In this document: positions 10,373 through 21,917 of the stretch, in pieces
Layout: each line of letters opens with the position of its first letter
Position numbering within the stretch: position 1 is the first letter of the stretch
Source of the DNA: Epiperipatus broadwayi
Taxonomy: Eukaryota; Onychophora; Udeonychophora; Euonychophora; Peripatidae
DNA: 64,000 nt
Direction of reading: 5' to 3'
Assembly: GCA_028023455.1 (NCBI GenBank)
Contig: JAQFVV010012394.1
Span: 19,860,353-19,924,352, forward strand
Translations under genes and position numbers: made by a program
The notes under the pieces: model-generated
What the model was told of the DNA's origin: nothing
Seen by the model: only the letters and a program-made list of their open reading frames with translations
Database searches by the model: none

Positions 10373-11600
10373 TATGTTTGCATTATTAATGAAACACCAT
10401 GACAAACAAATGTGAAATTAGGACTTTTTGACACCATGGATAATTAAATTATTTCACAAAGACCATAAAACAGCATGTAATTTAAATGGATTGTGAAGTC
10501 GCTTTCTGATGTTTAAGCACCATGCATAAGCCTTCTGCTCAGACTTCCATTTTTCGTCAAATCAACTTGTGGCAAACTTTGCAGATTAAAATCAATAAAC
10601 TTGTTTTTAGATAACTAACAAAACTGAACTGTTGTGCATATAAATCATGTTATTGTTGATGAATAGAATATAATTAAATGTATTTAGAGTTTCTGTATCT
10701 GTCACTAGATACAACATTTGCGACTACTTGCATTCAAGATAGATTTGTCAAATACATCAATGATTATTGGCTAACAATTCATGATTATATAGATTTATTT
10801 TACTGACTTAATTTAAATTTTTCAGAAGTAGACCATTGTTTTCAAGGTATTCCATTTTTATTTCTGATTCATGTATGCCCCCTCTTAAGATCATCTGTCA
10901 ATAACTTCTTTATATTTTGCTTTCTCCCAGTATGTTTTTACAATTCCTTTACTGTATGTAACACAGCAAATGCAATTCTCACTTTTTCCAATTCATTAAT
11001 ATTTTTCATTTTATTTATTAAACTAATCACTTTTCCTTTATACTAATATTATAAAAGCTTTGGATTTTCCGTAATTGTCTAACGTTTTAAAGCTATACTC
11101 TAAAAAAAAATTTAATCCTTTACTTGCTTTTTAAACTAATTCTTTATATAAATTATTTTTTCTCACATTATCTGCTACTGTTGGTTCACCACATCTTGTT
11201 TATTTTATCACGGTATTCTCTAGGTGAGACGTTGGCATGCTTATCAATAAATAACCTTTTTCAATCAAAGAAAATGGGGGGAGACCATTTGACACACTGT
11301 AATAAATAGAATTGAACCAGTGATAGCTTATCTATGGTAGAATCTTACAAACTGGACAGATATTATTATTAGCCAAAGGAACCATAAAAGAATGATCATG
11401 GATGGAAAGCAGAAAGCTGAAAGAAAATCACATTATTACATATGTTCAAGGTATGCGATGTAAAATGGCTTTTCCTTAGATGAAGTGGGAAATTTCTATA
11501 TATAGAAAACCATATCCTGAAATCTTTTAGACCCAAAGAATATGAGCATTAAAATGCCCTTTATTGAGATTATTGTGAAAGTAATACATTTGATGACATA
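10373..11600. other. AT-rich sequence, no gene recognised
   Basis: No exon, RNA gene or repeat could be supported in this stretch. Confidence 0.4.
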
Positions 11601-11609
11601 TCTTCAACC

Positions 11610-11860
11610 CTAAATGACTGGTTTCTGGGTTTTGCCTTCATTAGTTCCATCTTTGAATTCTAATTTTCAGCTTTACTAACGAAACCAAAAGCCAGAAATT
11701 AATAGTCTAGGAATGGGATATTTTAGAGCAGTATACCATCATAAGAAGTTCTAGCACCAAACCTGGAGTTGCCAGAATAAATTCTGGGACCTCCCGATCC
11801 TAATCGGACACTGTACCAACTGCATCATCTGGTGTCCATAGATTACTACATTTGATGATA
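11610..11860. repeat. Diverged repeat, paralogue of 13110-13545
   Basis: The blocks CTGGTTTCTGGGTTTTGCC, AGTTCCATCTTTGAATTC and CAAAAGCCAGAAAT occur in the same order as at 13115-13240. They are followed by a minus-strand SINE-B piece (about 11745-11830). This copy lacks the small SINE-A insertion present at 13152-13179 and so acts as an empty site. Confidence 0.65.
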
Positions 11861-13002
11861 TAGTATCCATCTTCTAAATTATAAAATAAAACCAAGATCC
11901 ACAAGCCTGGCTTTAAGACAAAAGCTTTATAACTAACAGCAAATCAGGATAGGCTAAAACTTATTTTATATAAACAAAATGTTGTTTGCTTAAAATGTAA
12001 AAGATGAATTGAAATAATTATTAAATGTGGTGCCTCTTATAGTCAAAGAATAAATATAATTATATTCTGGCAGGGTAGGAATTATGTTGTTTCATTTTTA
12101 TAAATCTTACTATGAGTACATATGTATAATAACTATAAGCTTATGCAAACTAGTAGGCAGAGAAAATATATAAAAGAAAGTTCTTTAATTAATCTAAGAA
12201 AGAAAAGAACACGGGAATTGAAGTAGTAAAATCATGTAATAAATAAATAAATGTTGTCTTTTTTTTTTTCAAGTTAGAATGGCTGTATTGTTGCTAATGA
12301 ATTCATTGGACAATAATATATCATAGAAGACCTTATAAATTGTCATCATAGTAGGATTGTCATGAATTGGATGACAAAAGAAAAGAGTCATGCTATTAAA
12401 ATAATCCTTATAATCCTCTGAGATTACCTATTGTAATTTTTATTTATTTGTTGCATGATTTTGCCATTTCAATTTTATGCCTTTTCTTTCTTGGATCGAT
12501 CATATAACTTTACTCTTTTACATTTTCCGTATTTAATAGCTTATATACACTAGTTATATATTTCATTTTCTTTATATGAAAATAATAAAGTTAGTATTCA
12601 TTAATATATTGCATATTACATAATTAATAAGTATATACTCTGTATTCTATTCAGATTCATTGTATTGTTATCATTTACAATTCAGTATTTGGATAATATT
12701 TAATTTATTTCACAATAAGCTCAGTAGAGGGTACTTTAATGTTCTAATTCATGTTTTGAATTATAATTCTTTAATATAATAACTTATATAATTAATATAT
12801 TGTCAGAAATTATTTTTTGAATCTTTGAAGTGATAAAACGAAGCTGTGGCTATCATAGACTAATGCTATCATAATTTTTGTTTTATTTGCTCTTATTTAA
12901 ATTCCAATGTTGGTGCAAAATATGCAAATTCCTTAGTTTAACAACATTTATTAAATTTATTTTATATATTAGAACAGTAAGTTATTTTTTAAATACTAAA
13001 AA

Positions 13003-13545
13003 TAGCATCACATGATCTTATACTTCTCATATGCTTCTAAAAGCAGTTATTTTCACTCTATTCCAGTGCTATCTACTGTAAACTTGAGTAATCAATGGAT
13101 ACTAGATGGTGTGGACTGGTTTCTGGCTTTTGCCTTCATCAGTTCCATCTTTTTTTTTTTCATATGTCATAGTATTGGCCAGTTCCATCTTTGAATCCTA
13201 ATTTTCAACTTTACTAATGAAACAAAAGCCAGAAATCTGTTAGTTTAGGGATGGAATATTTTGTAGCAGTATGTCATCTAAAAAAAGGCATATGGGTTTA
13301 TTGCTTGGGAGTTCATAAGTTTGAGCACCAGACCTGCGAGCTCTACAGAATTGATCCTGAGACTTCCTGATCCTGTCAGACACTCCACTAACTGTGCCAA
13401 ACTGAACAGGGCAAAAAAAAAAGTATATGGCTTATTGTTCAGGAGTTCATAAGAAGTTCTAGTGCCAGACCTGCAAGTGCCAGAATTAATCCTGGGACCT
13501 CTCAATCCTAAGTCAGACATTATCAACTGGTGTCCATTGATTTAA
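13003..13545. repeat. Composite repeat with two SINE-B copies
   Basis: The left part (ATCACATGATC, AAAGCAGTTATTTTCACTCT, GAGTAATCAATGG) also occurs at about 24737-24832. The middle matches 11620-11720. The right part contains two minus-strand SINE-B copies in tandem (about 13285-13400 and 13425-13530), each with GGTTTATTGCTTGGGAGTTC-like and AGTTCATAAG blocks and a tRNA-like head at the right. Open frames here are incidental. Confidence 0.6.
13140..13191 (-). mobile_element. Very short SINE-A insertion (28 bp) with TSD
   Basis: A 12-bp direct repeat, CAGTTCCATCTT, lies at 13140-13151 and 13180-13191. It encloses nine T's followed by CATATGTCATAGTATTGGC, the reverse complement of the extreme 3' end of SINE-A plus its A tail. 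The paralogous repeat at 11640 has the uninterrupted target. It is a severely 5'-truncated retroposition product. Confidence 0.8.
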
Positions 13546-14329
13546 TCAAGCTTACAGTAATTGGCTCTAGAGTTGAATGAAAATAACTACTTTTTAAAAA
13601 AATACATTAAGTGCTGACATATTTTTAACATTAAACATTTTGACTATATCTTGGAAACTGATAATAAATATATATTAATTTGTAATAATGTTTTTCGAAA
13701 TGGACTTTTTCTTTCTGTTCACCACTTTGTATTCTAGATGAGTTGTATTTTTTTTTCCTTTCACTTTCCAAGTCTGTTTGAACAAGTTGTAAGTAAATTA
13801 TTTTTCATTTGAAATGCTTGACATCTAAAAGCTTTTGTCCTTGTGTTTATGTTTCTGAATTTTAATACCCAAGTTTATAGAAGTTTGTAGAAACTGAATA
13901 GTTGTGAAAGTTATATTTAATAGCTTTATAGTCAAAGTAATCTAATTACAACCAAAATGATAAGTATTTCTCTTAATAGTCAGTCTTACTTATTCCTCCG
14001 AGAAATGCAATTTTAAATAATATATGTAAATTTGAAATAGGTTTCTCTCCATTTCTTTAACATTAAATGCATAAATGCTTCATACTATAACAGATCCATA
14101 ACATGAATTCCAGGAATCTTAATTTATTGATCGCATATACCAAGTTTATATAAATTCATTGTCACTTTTACATATGCATGCATACACACACAACAGCATA
14201 TAAAATGATTTAAAAATACAGTAGCCATATTTCTTGTATGCATAAGAATGATGATAGAGGCTAGATTTTAATTTTGTAATTAATCCATTGATTTCAATTT
14301 TTAGGATAGTGGCCTTCAAAATTGTCTGT

Positions 14330-15255
14330 AAGTGGCTTTGTCAGATAGGGCTCAATATACGATACAGGTTTGATAGTGGAATTTTTAATTTGAATCAGTT
14401 AGAAGCAAAATCAAGAACTCTATCTTCTTAGATTCTAGATTTATGGTATGCTAATGATTATATTATTTTTACCAGATTACTTTCAGAATATACTTAATGT
14501 TTTTAATGCAACTTATGAAGACTTGGATTTATTTGTTAATGTTTAAAACTCAAGTTCTTTATCAACCAGTGATGGAAGAAAAATCTCCAGCAACTTTTAG
14601 TTTGAATGGTTATCAGTTGGAGAATATAAACCAGTTTAAGTACCTTAGTAGGTTTATAAGTATAAAGGTTGGCTTAGATGCTCAGTACTATATGGACACC
14701 AATGTGAGGCTGCTGTATAAAAGGTTGAATATTTCATCACAGGAAATAAGTATTGCAACAAAGATAATTCTACATAGAGCTGTTATCTTACCTAATATAT
14801 TCCATAAAAGTGAGACTTGAATATCGGTGCAGTATAAAAGCATTAGAAAAGTTTCATTTAAGGATGCTTTGAAAAATTTTCAAAATATAAAGGAAAGATA
14901 ATAAAACTAATGTTCATCAACTTGCTGGATGTGACCCTATACTATTGTAAAACCATGCATTTGTTGGTTATCTTGTAAAGTGAATGAACAATGCTGCCTT
15001 TAAAGGGGTGTTTTATGGATTATCTCAAAGACATTCTAAAGAAGTGAAATGTTATTTGTTTTCATGGAGAAGATATGGCTAATAAGAGAATATAATGGAG
15101 AGTTACAATTAGACATGTTATTGAAGTATTTCAGAAAGAAAAGTTTTCTCCTGAATGAAATTTTAAAAAAAATGTAAACAGAAAAATGGACCATCATGGT
15201 CTGCATGTGGATTTATTTGTGGCTCACAGGTTAATTTGTATAGTCATCATAAATT
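14330..15255 (+). mobile_element. LINE-3 reverse transcriptase relic
   Basis: Broken frames give, in order: NIRYRFDSGIFNLNQLEAK; LWYANDYIIF (a decayed YADD motif); QVLYQP; then (14497-14820) a stretch with FSLNGYQLENINQFKYLSRF and ILHRAVILPNIFHKSETW. Further on there is a C-terminal region ending near 15245 with a degenerate Cys/His finger (SACGFICGSQVNLYSHH). This order (RT motif C, LNG..LENV..FKYLG, HRAV.LP.LLYGSETW, CxxC...GLYSH) is a common animal LINE ORF2 C-terminal half. Many stops and frameshifts make it non-functional. The same family occurs at 26360 and 35745 on the minus strand. Confidence 0.75.
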
Positions 15256-15259
15256 TCCT

Positions 15260-16400
15260 TTTTTTACAGCAGTTTTTCTCCCTCTTTCCTTTTCTTTTTT
15301 CGGAGTTAGAATGGCTATATTCATTTACGAATGGTTGCTTATTATTTGGTATAGCATACACAGATGTATTTAAAACTTTTATTTCATTATACATATTTCA
15401 AACATATAAACAAAGATACACCAATGACAAATTGTGTTGCTAGGATACTTACAAATGTACAAAGCCTTTCACTATATTTCCCATTTTTCAAATTTGTTTT
15501 GCGGTCACTTAACACTTGGAACACAATGCTTTTTCTGCTGCACATTGGCGGTGAAAATTCACGTAATTATTTATAAATATCAAGAGCCGCAATATGTTAT
15601 AACGTGAATCCTTATATTATAAGACATCATTCCATATATCAAAATCACAACTGTAAGATTGCTTGAAACTTTGATGTAAATGAATGGGTTTGTCGTCATA
15701 ATTTTTGACTGCAAATTTCAAAGCTTTATTACAACTTATAGATGTTCAGTATGTTTTGTTCACTGATATTGTTATCTATAATAATGATCATTCTCAGCCA
15801 TTATTTCCACTTTTTTTGTGTTTAGAATATTTCATTAAGAATTTATTTGATAAACCATCTTAATTTCTCCTCTTTTGCACTTAATTATTTTTTCCAGCAG
15901 TCCTTGGCATTGCTTATTTGACTGGCAAGATAATCTGTTTTATCTCCTGCGTATTTCTTTTCTTTTTTTCTTAATTCTCTTTTTTCCCCCACCAATTTCT
16001 CTAAATATTTTTCGCAACTTGCTGTGAAGAAATTAATGGTATGATTCCTGCATAACTGGTTTAAGTTTGATTGCCTACACATTTGTGTTTTTAAAGCGAA
16101 AAAAAAAAAAAAGCTTGTTTTTATTGGAGAAAAAAGATATCTTTATTATTTCCCTTTTATTCAGTATTTTATTTACTGATGAAATATTTGATTTCTTTAA
16201 TTATAAAAAAAAGCTCTGAGGAAGAGAAATGTAGCCAACAGATGAATAAAAAGAATTTCCTGGTGTGTGTTGCTTTCATCTCCTACTTCTCTATATTGTT
16301 TAAATAATATCCTGTTTTTAAGATATTATTTTCCTGTTTACACATATTTTCTCTTTACATGTGGCCACCTCTAGTTCCTTCTCTTTCTGAAAACATATAT
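15260..16400. other. AT-rich sequence, no gene recognised
   Basis: No supported feature was found. A pyrimidine-rich block near 15955-16000 produces an antisense open frame (15885-16082) that is low complexity rather than coding. Confidence 0.4.
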
Positions 16401-16404
16401 ATAC

Positions 16405-16905
16405 ACACAGTGTGTTCCAGCAAAAAGGTGACTGGTTCTGTCTCCAAGCTTCCTGCAATATTACCTATAAATAAGTTTAGCTATTCACTGCAGAAATTTT
16501 GAGTTGCTTGCATGTCTGAAATATGTGTTATGACATGAAATGCAACTACATGAACTATACTTGCATGGATCATTTTCGATCCTCTCCCTGTCATTACAAA
16601 AACTTGCAAACAACTTCAAAACATCCATGCAACTCATAGCTTCGATGTCACACACAGTTTAAATTATTTCAAATGTTCCAGTAATATTGTCAAATTTTAA
16701 ACAAATTTAATGTTAGTGCATTAGTCCATTCTAGGTAAAAGTCAAAACACTTTATCATATTTCATGTTGTAACTCATAATCCAGGCATGGTAAGCATCCT
16801 AAAATTCTTGTATTAAATGGATAAATTATGTTGGTGCATTGTGTGCATTCATTGATTTAATGCGGAGACAGCTTTCACTGGACCCATTGTGTATACTTGC
16901 ATGCA
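16405..16905. mobile_element. M3 non-autonomous element
   Basis: The left end reads CAGTGTGTTCCAGCAAAAAG, then GTCTCCAAGCTTCCTGCA. The right end, near 16860-16890, carries a reverse-complementary but decayed GCGGAGACAGCTTTC. Internal blocks ATGACATGAAATGCAAC and AACTCATAATCCAG are shared with the copies at 46437 and 51475. No reading frame was seen. It probably belongs to a TIR-bearing family of about 500 bp. Confidence 0.6.
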
Positions 16906-17039
16906 TTTAATTAGGTATTATTTGCATGCATAGTTAGTACAATCTTATTTTATCTTAAAAAACATACCAAAACATCATCTTAATAAAAACATAGATTAGA
17001 TTATAGTTAAATTAAACATTACTAACATAAGCAAGTCCG

Positions 17040-19070
17040 TAGAATTTTTTTTTCAGTCAATGGATTCTTCACTTCATCACCACCATATCACAAACAACCA
17101 TCAGTGCAGAAAGTCAGACCATGCTCATGGTGGAGTTGAGATGACAATCAAAACAATATAGAAAAGAACATTGACCACTTTTTACTCAAGTATTCTACTA
17201 TAAGCTTGGATTATCAGTGTTTGTCATATTGTTATGCAATTTATTTCCAGTTCCCCAGTTCAGGTTCTGGTTTTACTTTTACCAGTGAGTTCTTGGGATT
17301 TGAAACTGAAACCATTGCATCTGGTGACATGTCAGATGCATTACTGCAGTGGTTTCAACTCATGCTTATAATAACTGGTGCTCTTATTTATGGCAATAAT
17401 AAGCTGAAAGAAACAAGGGATGTTATCTTGACTCCACCACCAATATCATATCTCTCATGCTTACCCTACATCCAAGAGCAGTTATTTTTACCACATCCTA
17501 GAGCCATTAATTCACATCTTCAGATTTATTGATTTATGCTTTTACCTTGATCATTGAAGACTAGGATACAAAGCTAAATTTAATTCACTTATATATATAT
17601 AACAGTCACCATTTTATTATTTATGCCAATCACACTATTAAGCTGAAAATTTAAGCAGACTAAATCATATATATATATATATTAAAAGCATTATAGGTTT
17701 CATGGCATAAAACAACATAGTAGTGTATATATTTAAAGTTGAAAGGAAAAGTAGAAATAAACAAATTTTTTTGTAGATATTTTCTACATTTCACTGGAAT
17801 AACACTAAGGATTAAATAATTTTGAATTAAAATAATTTTTTTTTATAAATTAAACATTTAAAAAGGTCTAATTAATATTTTATTAATTCAGAATTTGAAA
17901 TTAAAACAATCATGTTTTATGTTAAAATAGATCTATTGATAATTGTAAAATTTCACTATGTATTTCAGAAATCTTTTAACTAATGCTTACATAACATTTT
18001 GATAAAATTCCACTATATAGTTTAGACATCTTTTTTTAAAGTAAAGCTTGTAGATCATACTTTGATAAAATTTTAGTTACTTTTAAAAGAATTAAAGTGA
18101 ATTGAAAATATAGGAATTGATAAAGATAGGAAAAACATTTTTGAGTTAATGAATTTTTCCATCCCATGATAACTATAAAAAGAGTTTATAAAAATATTAG
18201 GGTAGTTCTTAAGTGGTCTTGGGTAGTTCTGGAGAGTTACAAGAGTTGTTCATATTAGGACAGAAACTACCATGAAAATATAACTAAAGGCAAGGAGGGC
18301 AAGTTCAGCAGCTGCAGCTGCACCATAGTTCACCATGGCAGAGTTTGAATTTACATGGAAGAAAAGAGTAAGTTCCAGTGTCTCATAGCTCTAATGTAGA
18401 CAAAACAGCTAACTTCCCTGAAGTCTATCCAATTCTAGACTAAGTGGAGTTGATTGAATGACAGTATACTTTCCTGATGATGGTTATAAACCAGTCTCAC
18501 CAAGACTATCTCACCAAGAAAGTACATAATGATTTATTTGTATGCAGAAAAGTACAAATAAATGTGTATATATGAAGCACAGCTGATGAATAGTGATATA
18601 CACGAAGACAACAATATTATTTTAAATCATTTATTGAAAAAATGACATTTAAAATCTATAATTTAAAAGTACAAGTAAATAATTTTTGCTTGAATTAAAA
18701 ACAAATAATTGATTCATAGACAATTTTATTTAAAAAAAAAAAAGAAAGTAAACTTCAAAAGTCTTTTAGTTTAGAAAAAGAAAAACTTGTGGGAGTATTT
18801 TTAAAGATGTTTATAATTAACAACAGTAACCTATCAAAGACTGATTTTACCTTTTTTTTTAAAAAAAAAAAAAGAGGAAGAAAAAGAACTTTTATGAATT
18901 TCATGTATAGTTCAACATGGAATTAATTGTGAAAAATATATTTTTAATAATTTTATTATTTTGAACAAATTAAAATGTATGATATAAATGTCATACATTT
19001 TTATGCACACCATGTATATGTTAATTAGTCATTAATTACATATTATAAGAAATGAATTTCATTTATAGGT
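17040..19070. other. Unassigned stretch with one open frame
   Basis: The 108-codon frame at 17206-17532 has unremarkable composition and no recognisable domain. It lacks a splice or promoter context, so it is not called as a gene. 18215-18530 is less AT-rich but unidentified. AT microsatellites lie near 17588-17600 and 17668-17682, and homopolymer A/T runs near 18728 and 18855. Confidence 0.35.
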
Positions 19071-19072
19071 TT

Positions 19073-19375
19073 ATGAATTCAAATATGTTAATAAATTATT
19101 ATACTGCATGTCTCTGCATTGTTATATGAATGTGTTTTATGTAAGTCCATTAAGAGGTATTTGTAAATCAAAATTAATCATTTTTTTTTTATTATTTTAT
19201 GACAATTCAAATATGTCCATAAATTATACTGCATATCTGTGTTTATATATCAATGCATTTCAGGTAGACACACGTAAAAATTATTTATTTTGTTATATGA
19301 CAATTCAAGTGTTCATTTTATATTATACAGAATGTCTGTGCACTGATATGTAGGTGTTTTATGTAACTATATTAT
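19073..19375. repeat. Diverged tandem repeat, three units
   Basis: AATTCAA(A/G)TATG-like starts recur at about 19073, 19203 and 19301. Each is followed by an AAATTAT, ACTGCAT, TCTGTG, TATATGAATG pattern. The units have drifted strongly and differ in length. Confidence in the boundaries is low. Confidence 0.45.
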
Positions 19376-19379
19376 AACA

Positions 19380-20760
19380 TATATTTAAATCATAATGTGA
19401 TGTTTATTTTTTGTATATTAATAACAAAAAGGCTTAATTTGCATATGTATATCCATATTCTGTGAATCTTAATTTCATTTTTTTATTGTTATTAATAAAC
19501 TTATATTTCATTGTTAAAATTATTCTAGTGAACTTAATTCCAAATAGTTTTAAAATATTATATGTTGCAGCATCTCTTGCTCACAGTAATAGTTATGGAG
19601 CTTGTGTTCCGTGAACTAGATTCATGCATAATGATCTGTTATGTGAAAGGGGTGAATATTAGTGTTTATGGGTAACCAGTTGATGATGATGATCAGAATT
19701 AGCACAAGGGGGATATCCCTTGAAGTACACACACTATTTTATTTAGTTTAGTCCGTATTAGACATTAAATTTATGGTTGGCCCCAGTACATCAATGGTAC
19801 TAAATGGCCAAAGCATTGATGATAATCAGCATGTTTTAATATCCCAACATTATTATTTTATAGTTTTATATTTCAATGGATTTGCACTTAAGTTTGTGCA
19901 TCCAAACTAATGTTTATATAATTGCCCCAAGCTGACAAGAGCTAAATAGTTAGCCTGGTCTACAATAGACCCTTTTCAAATCCAGTCACAAGATTGACTG
20001 TTGATTTATTTTATTGTTCATCATTCATAATGATGAACAAGTTATACTTATTTATAATGCTTGTGAACTTATAGTTAATTATGCTTATATTTAAGATAGT
20101 TAGCGGTGCTGATCTATCAATCATTATATATGTGCTCATGTTCATTACTTTTACATATCATTACAGAGTTATATTAAATTTTATATTATTTTTTTTTGGT
20201 TTTTCCATTACCTCAGATGTAACCCTGAATCTGTATCATTATGATATATATATATCTGAGATCATAAATGCATTAGTTTCAGCTTTGAATACTAGCATTC
20301 TCTGATGAATGCAATAGAATATCTAAAGTATCGCATTACCTTTGATTGTGTGACTTTCTATGTAGAATACTGACATGTACTGGAGACTGATTTGATAGTT
20401 AATTTTTAGCATCCTATCTTTTTCTAGCGAGAGAATATATGACAATAATTTGAATATCAGTAGAAGGTTGGGATAATGCAAAATTAATGGAGAATATTTA
20501 TGTTTAATGACCCAGACTAAGATGCAACAGAGAGAATGAATCCACACTACATAGAGTTTATGATATTTTCAAAATAACTTTTTTTTTGAGGTATAGGCTA
20601 ATTAATATTTATGGATGTTCCCTAAGTAATAGCAAAATAAGATTTGAATCATTTTACTGTCTGACTATTGATAACTCTTGATACTTATTAGAATGCCAAT
20701 GAAATTAATGTATAATTGCATCATGAAAAATGGAAAAAATGAAATCCAATATGCTGTTTT
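19380..20760. other. AT-rich sequence, no gene recognised
   Basis: No exon or repeat could be identified. 19565-19730 contains a less AT-rich stretch with GATGATGATGATC that is not a recognisable RTE end. Confidence 0.4.
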
Positions 20761-20779
20761 TACATATAAATTATGCCAA

Positions 20780-21340
20780 ATAAAAAAAAATCATATACAA
20801 CAGCTAATATCAATCATACACAAAAAGCTTTTTTCAGCACATGGTTTCATCTCTTTTCAAATGTTAATCCTCTATTTTAATGTTTATTACAGATAGTAAC
20901 ACCATCTAGTGTTCCATAATGGAAGTCAAATAATAACAATAACAAAATAAAGCATTAGTAAAATAAAATAAAATTGTTCCATTTACTGATACTTTATTTT
21001 GTTATTATTATTTTACTTCCATTATGGAGCACTAGATAGTGTTACTATCTGTAATAATGTTAAAGTAGAGGATTAAGATTTGAAAGGGATAAAAGCATTT
21101 TACTTCCAGCTATATAATCATTCCTTTGATGTTATATTGAATCTTTATTATATAAGACAGTTTTATTCCATTTTATTTGTACTTCCATTATGGAACAGTA
21201 AATGGTGTTACTATCTGTAATAATATTAAAATAGATTAACATTTGAAAAGGGATGTAACCATATGCTGAAAAAGGCTTTTTATATATGGTTAATATATAT
21301 TTATATTAGCTATTGTATATGATTTTTATTATTTATTATA
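20780..21340. mobile_element. Large imperfect palindrome, nested foldback element
   Basis: A left arm (about 20780-20930, with AATCATATACAACAGCTAAT, TTTTTTCAGCACATGG and AGATAGTAACACCATCTAG) is matched by two successive reverse-complementary right arms. The first is about 21005-21110 (ACTAGATAGTGTTACTATCT) and the second about 21180-21335 (GGTGTTACTATCTGTAATAA, ATGCTGAAAAAGGCTTTTT, AGCTATTGTATATGATT). The extra right arm suggests one copy inserted into another or an unequal duplication. The 72-codon frame inside it is not coding. Confidence 0.7.
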
Positions 21341-21917
21341 ATTACATGAAAACTGACATAATGTAATTAACAAGATGATGTTTCTTTAGAGTAGTAATTA
21401 GAACTAGGATTGATTTATGCCAATCAAATGGCAGGTATGCCTACATAATGCTAAATATTACTAATACTAAAATTATATTTATTAAAAATGTGGGTCATAT
21501 TCTGTAAATTATTTGACTTATAAATAAACTTGTTTTTAATACATTGTCCAATATCTGACATCAAAATAACAGCTAGTATCATTAAGAGAATGAAACAAAT
21601 TGGAAAATGAATTATCAATTTCTTTGAAAGAATCTATGTGAAAATTAAAGTATTTTTATTGTTAACTTATAGTGTAAAAGATACATTGCACCCTATAATG
21701 AAAGGAGATTGTCAGTGAGAACTTTTCTTTGCTTTAAGGAGGAAATCACACTTCAAGAAATTGAAATCATAAAAATTTTTTTTGGTGACTAAATGTACCA
21801 TTTTTATTATCTCTTGATTACTATAATTTTATACTGAGTTAATTAGAATAGCACCTAAATATCAATTATGTGTTAATTAGATACACACTAATTATATATT
21901 TTTTTAAAAATAAAATA

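Noticed and set aside
17206-17532. 108-codon open frame on the plus strand
   Set aside because: Composition is slightly more protein-like than its surroundings, but no domain was recognised and there is no evidence of expression.
19670-19700. GATGATGATGATC as another RTE 3' tail
   Set aside because: The sequence upstream does not match the RTE C-terminal region, so the triplet run alone is not evidence.
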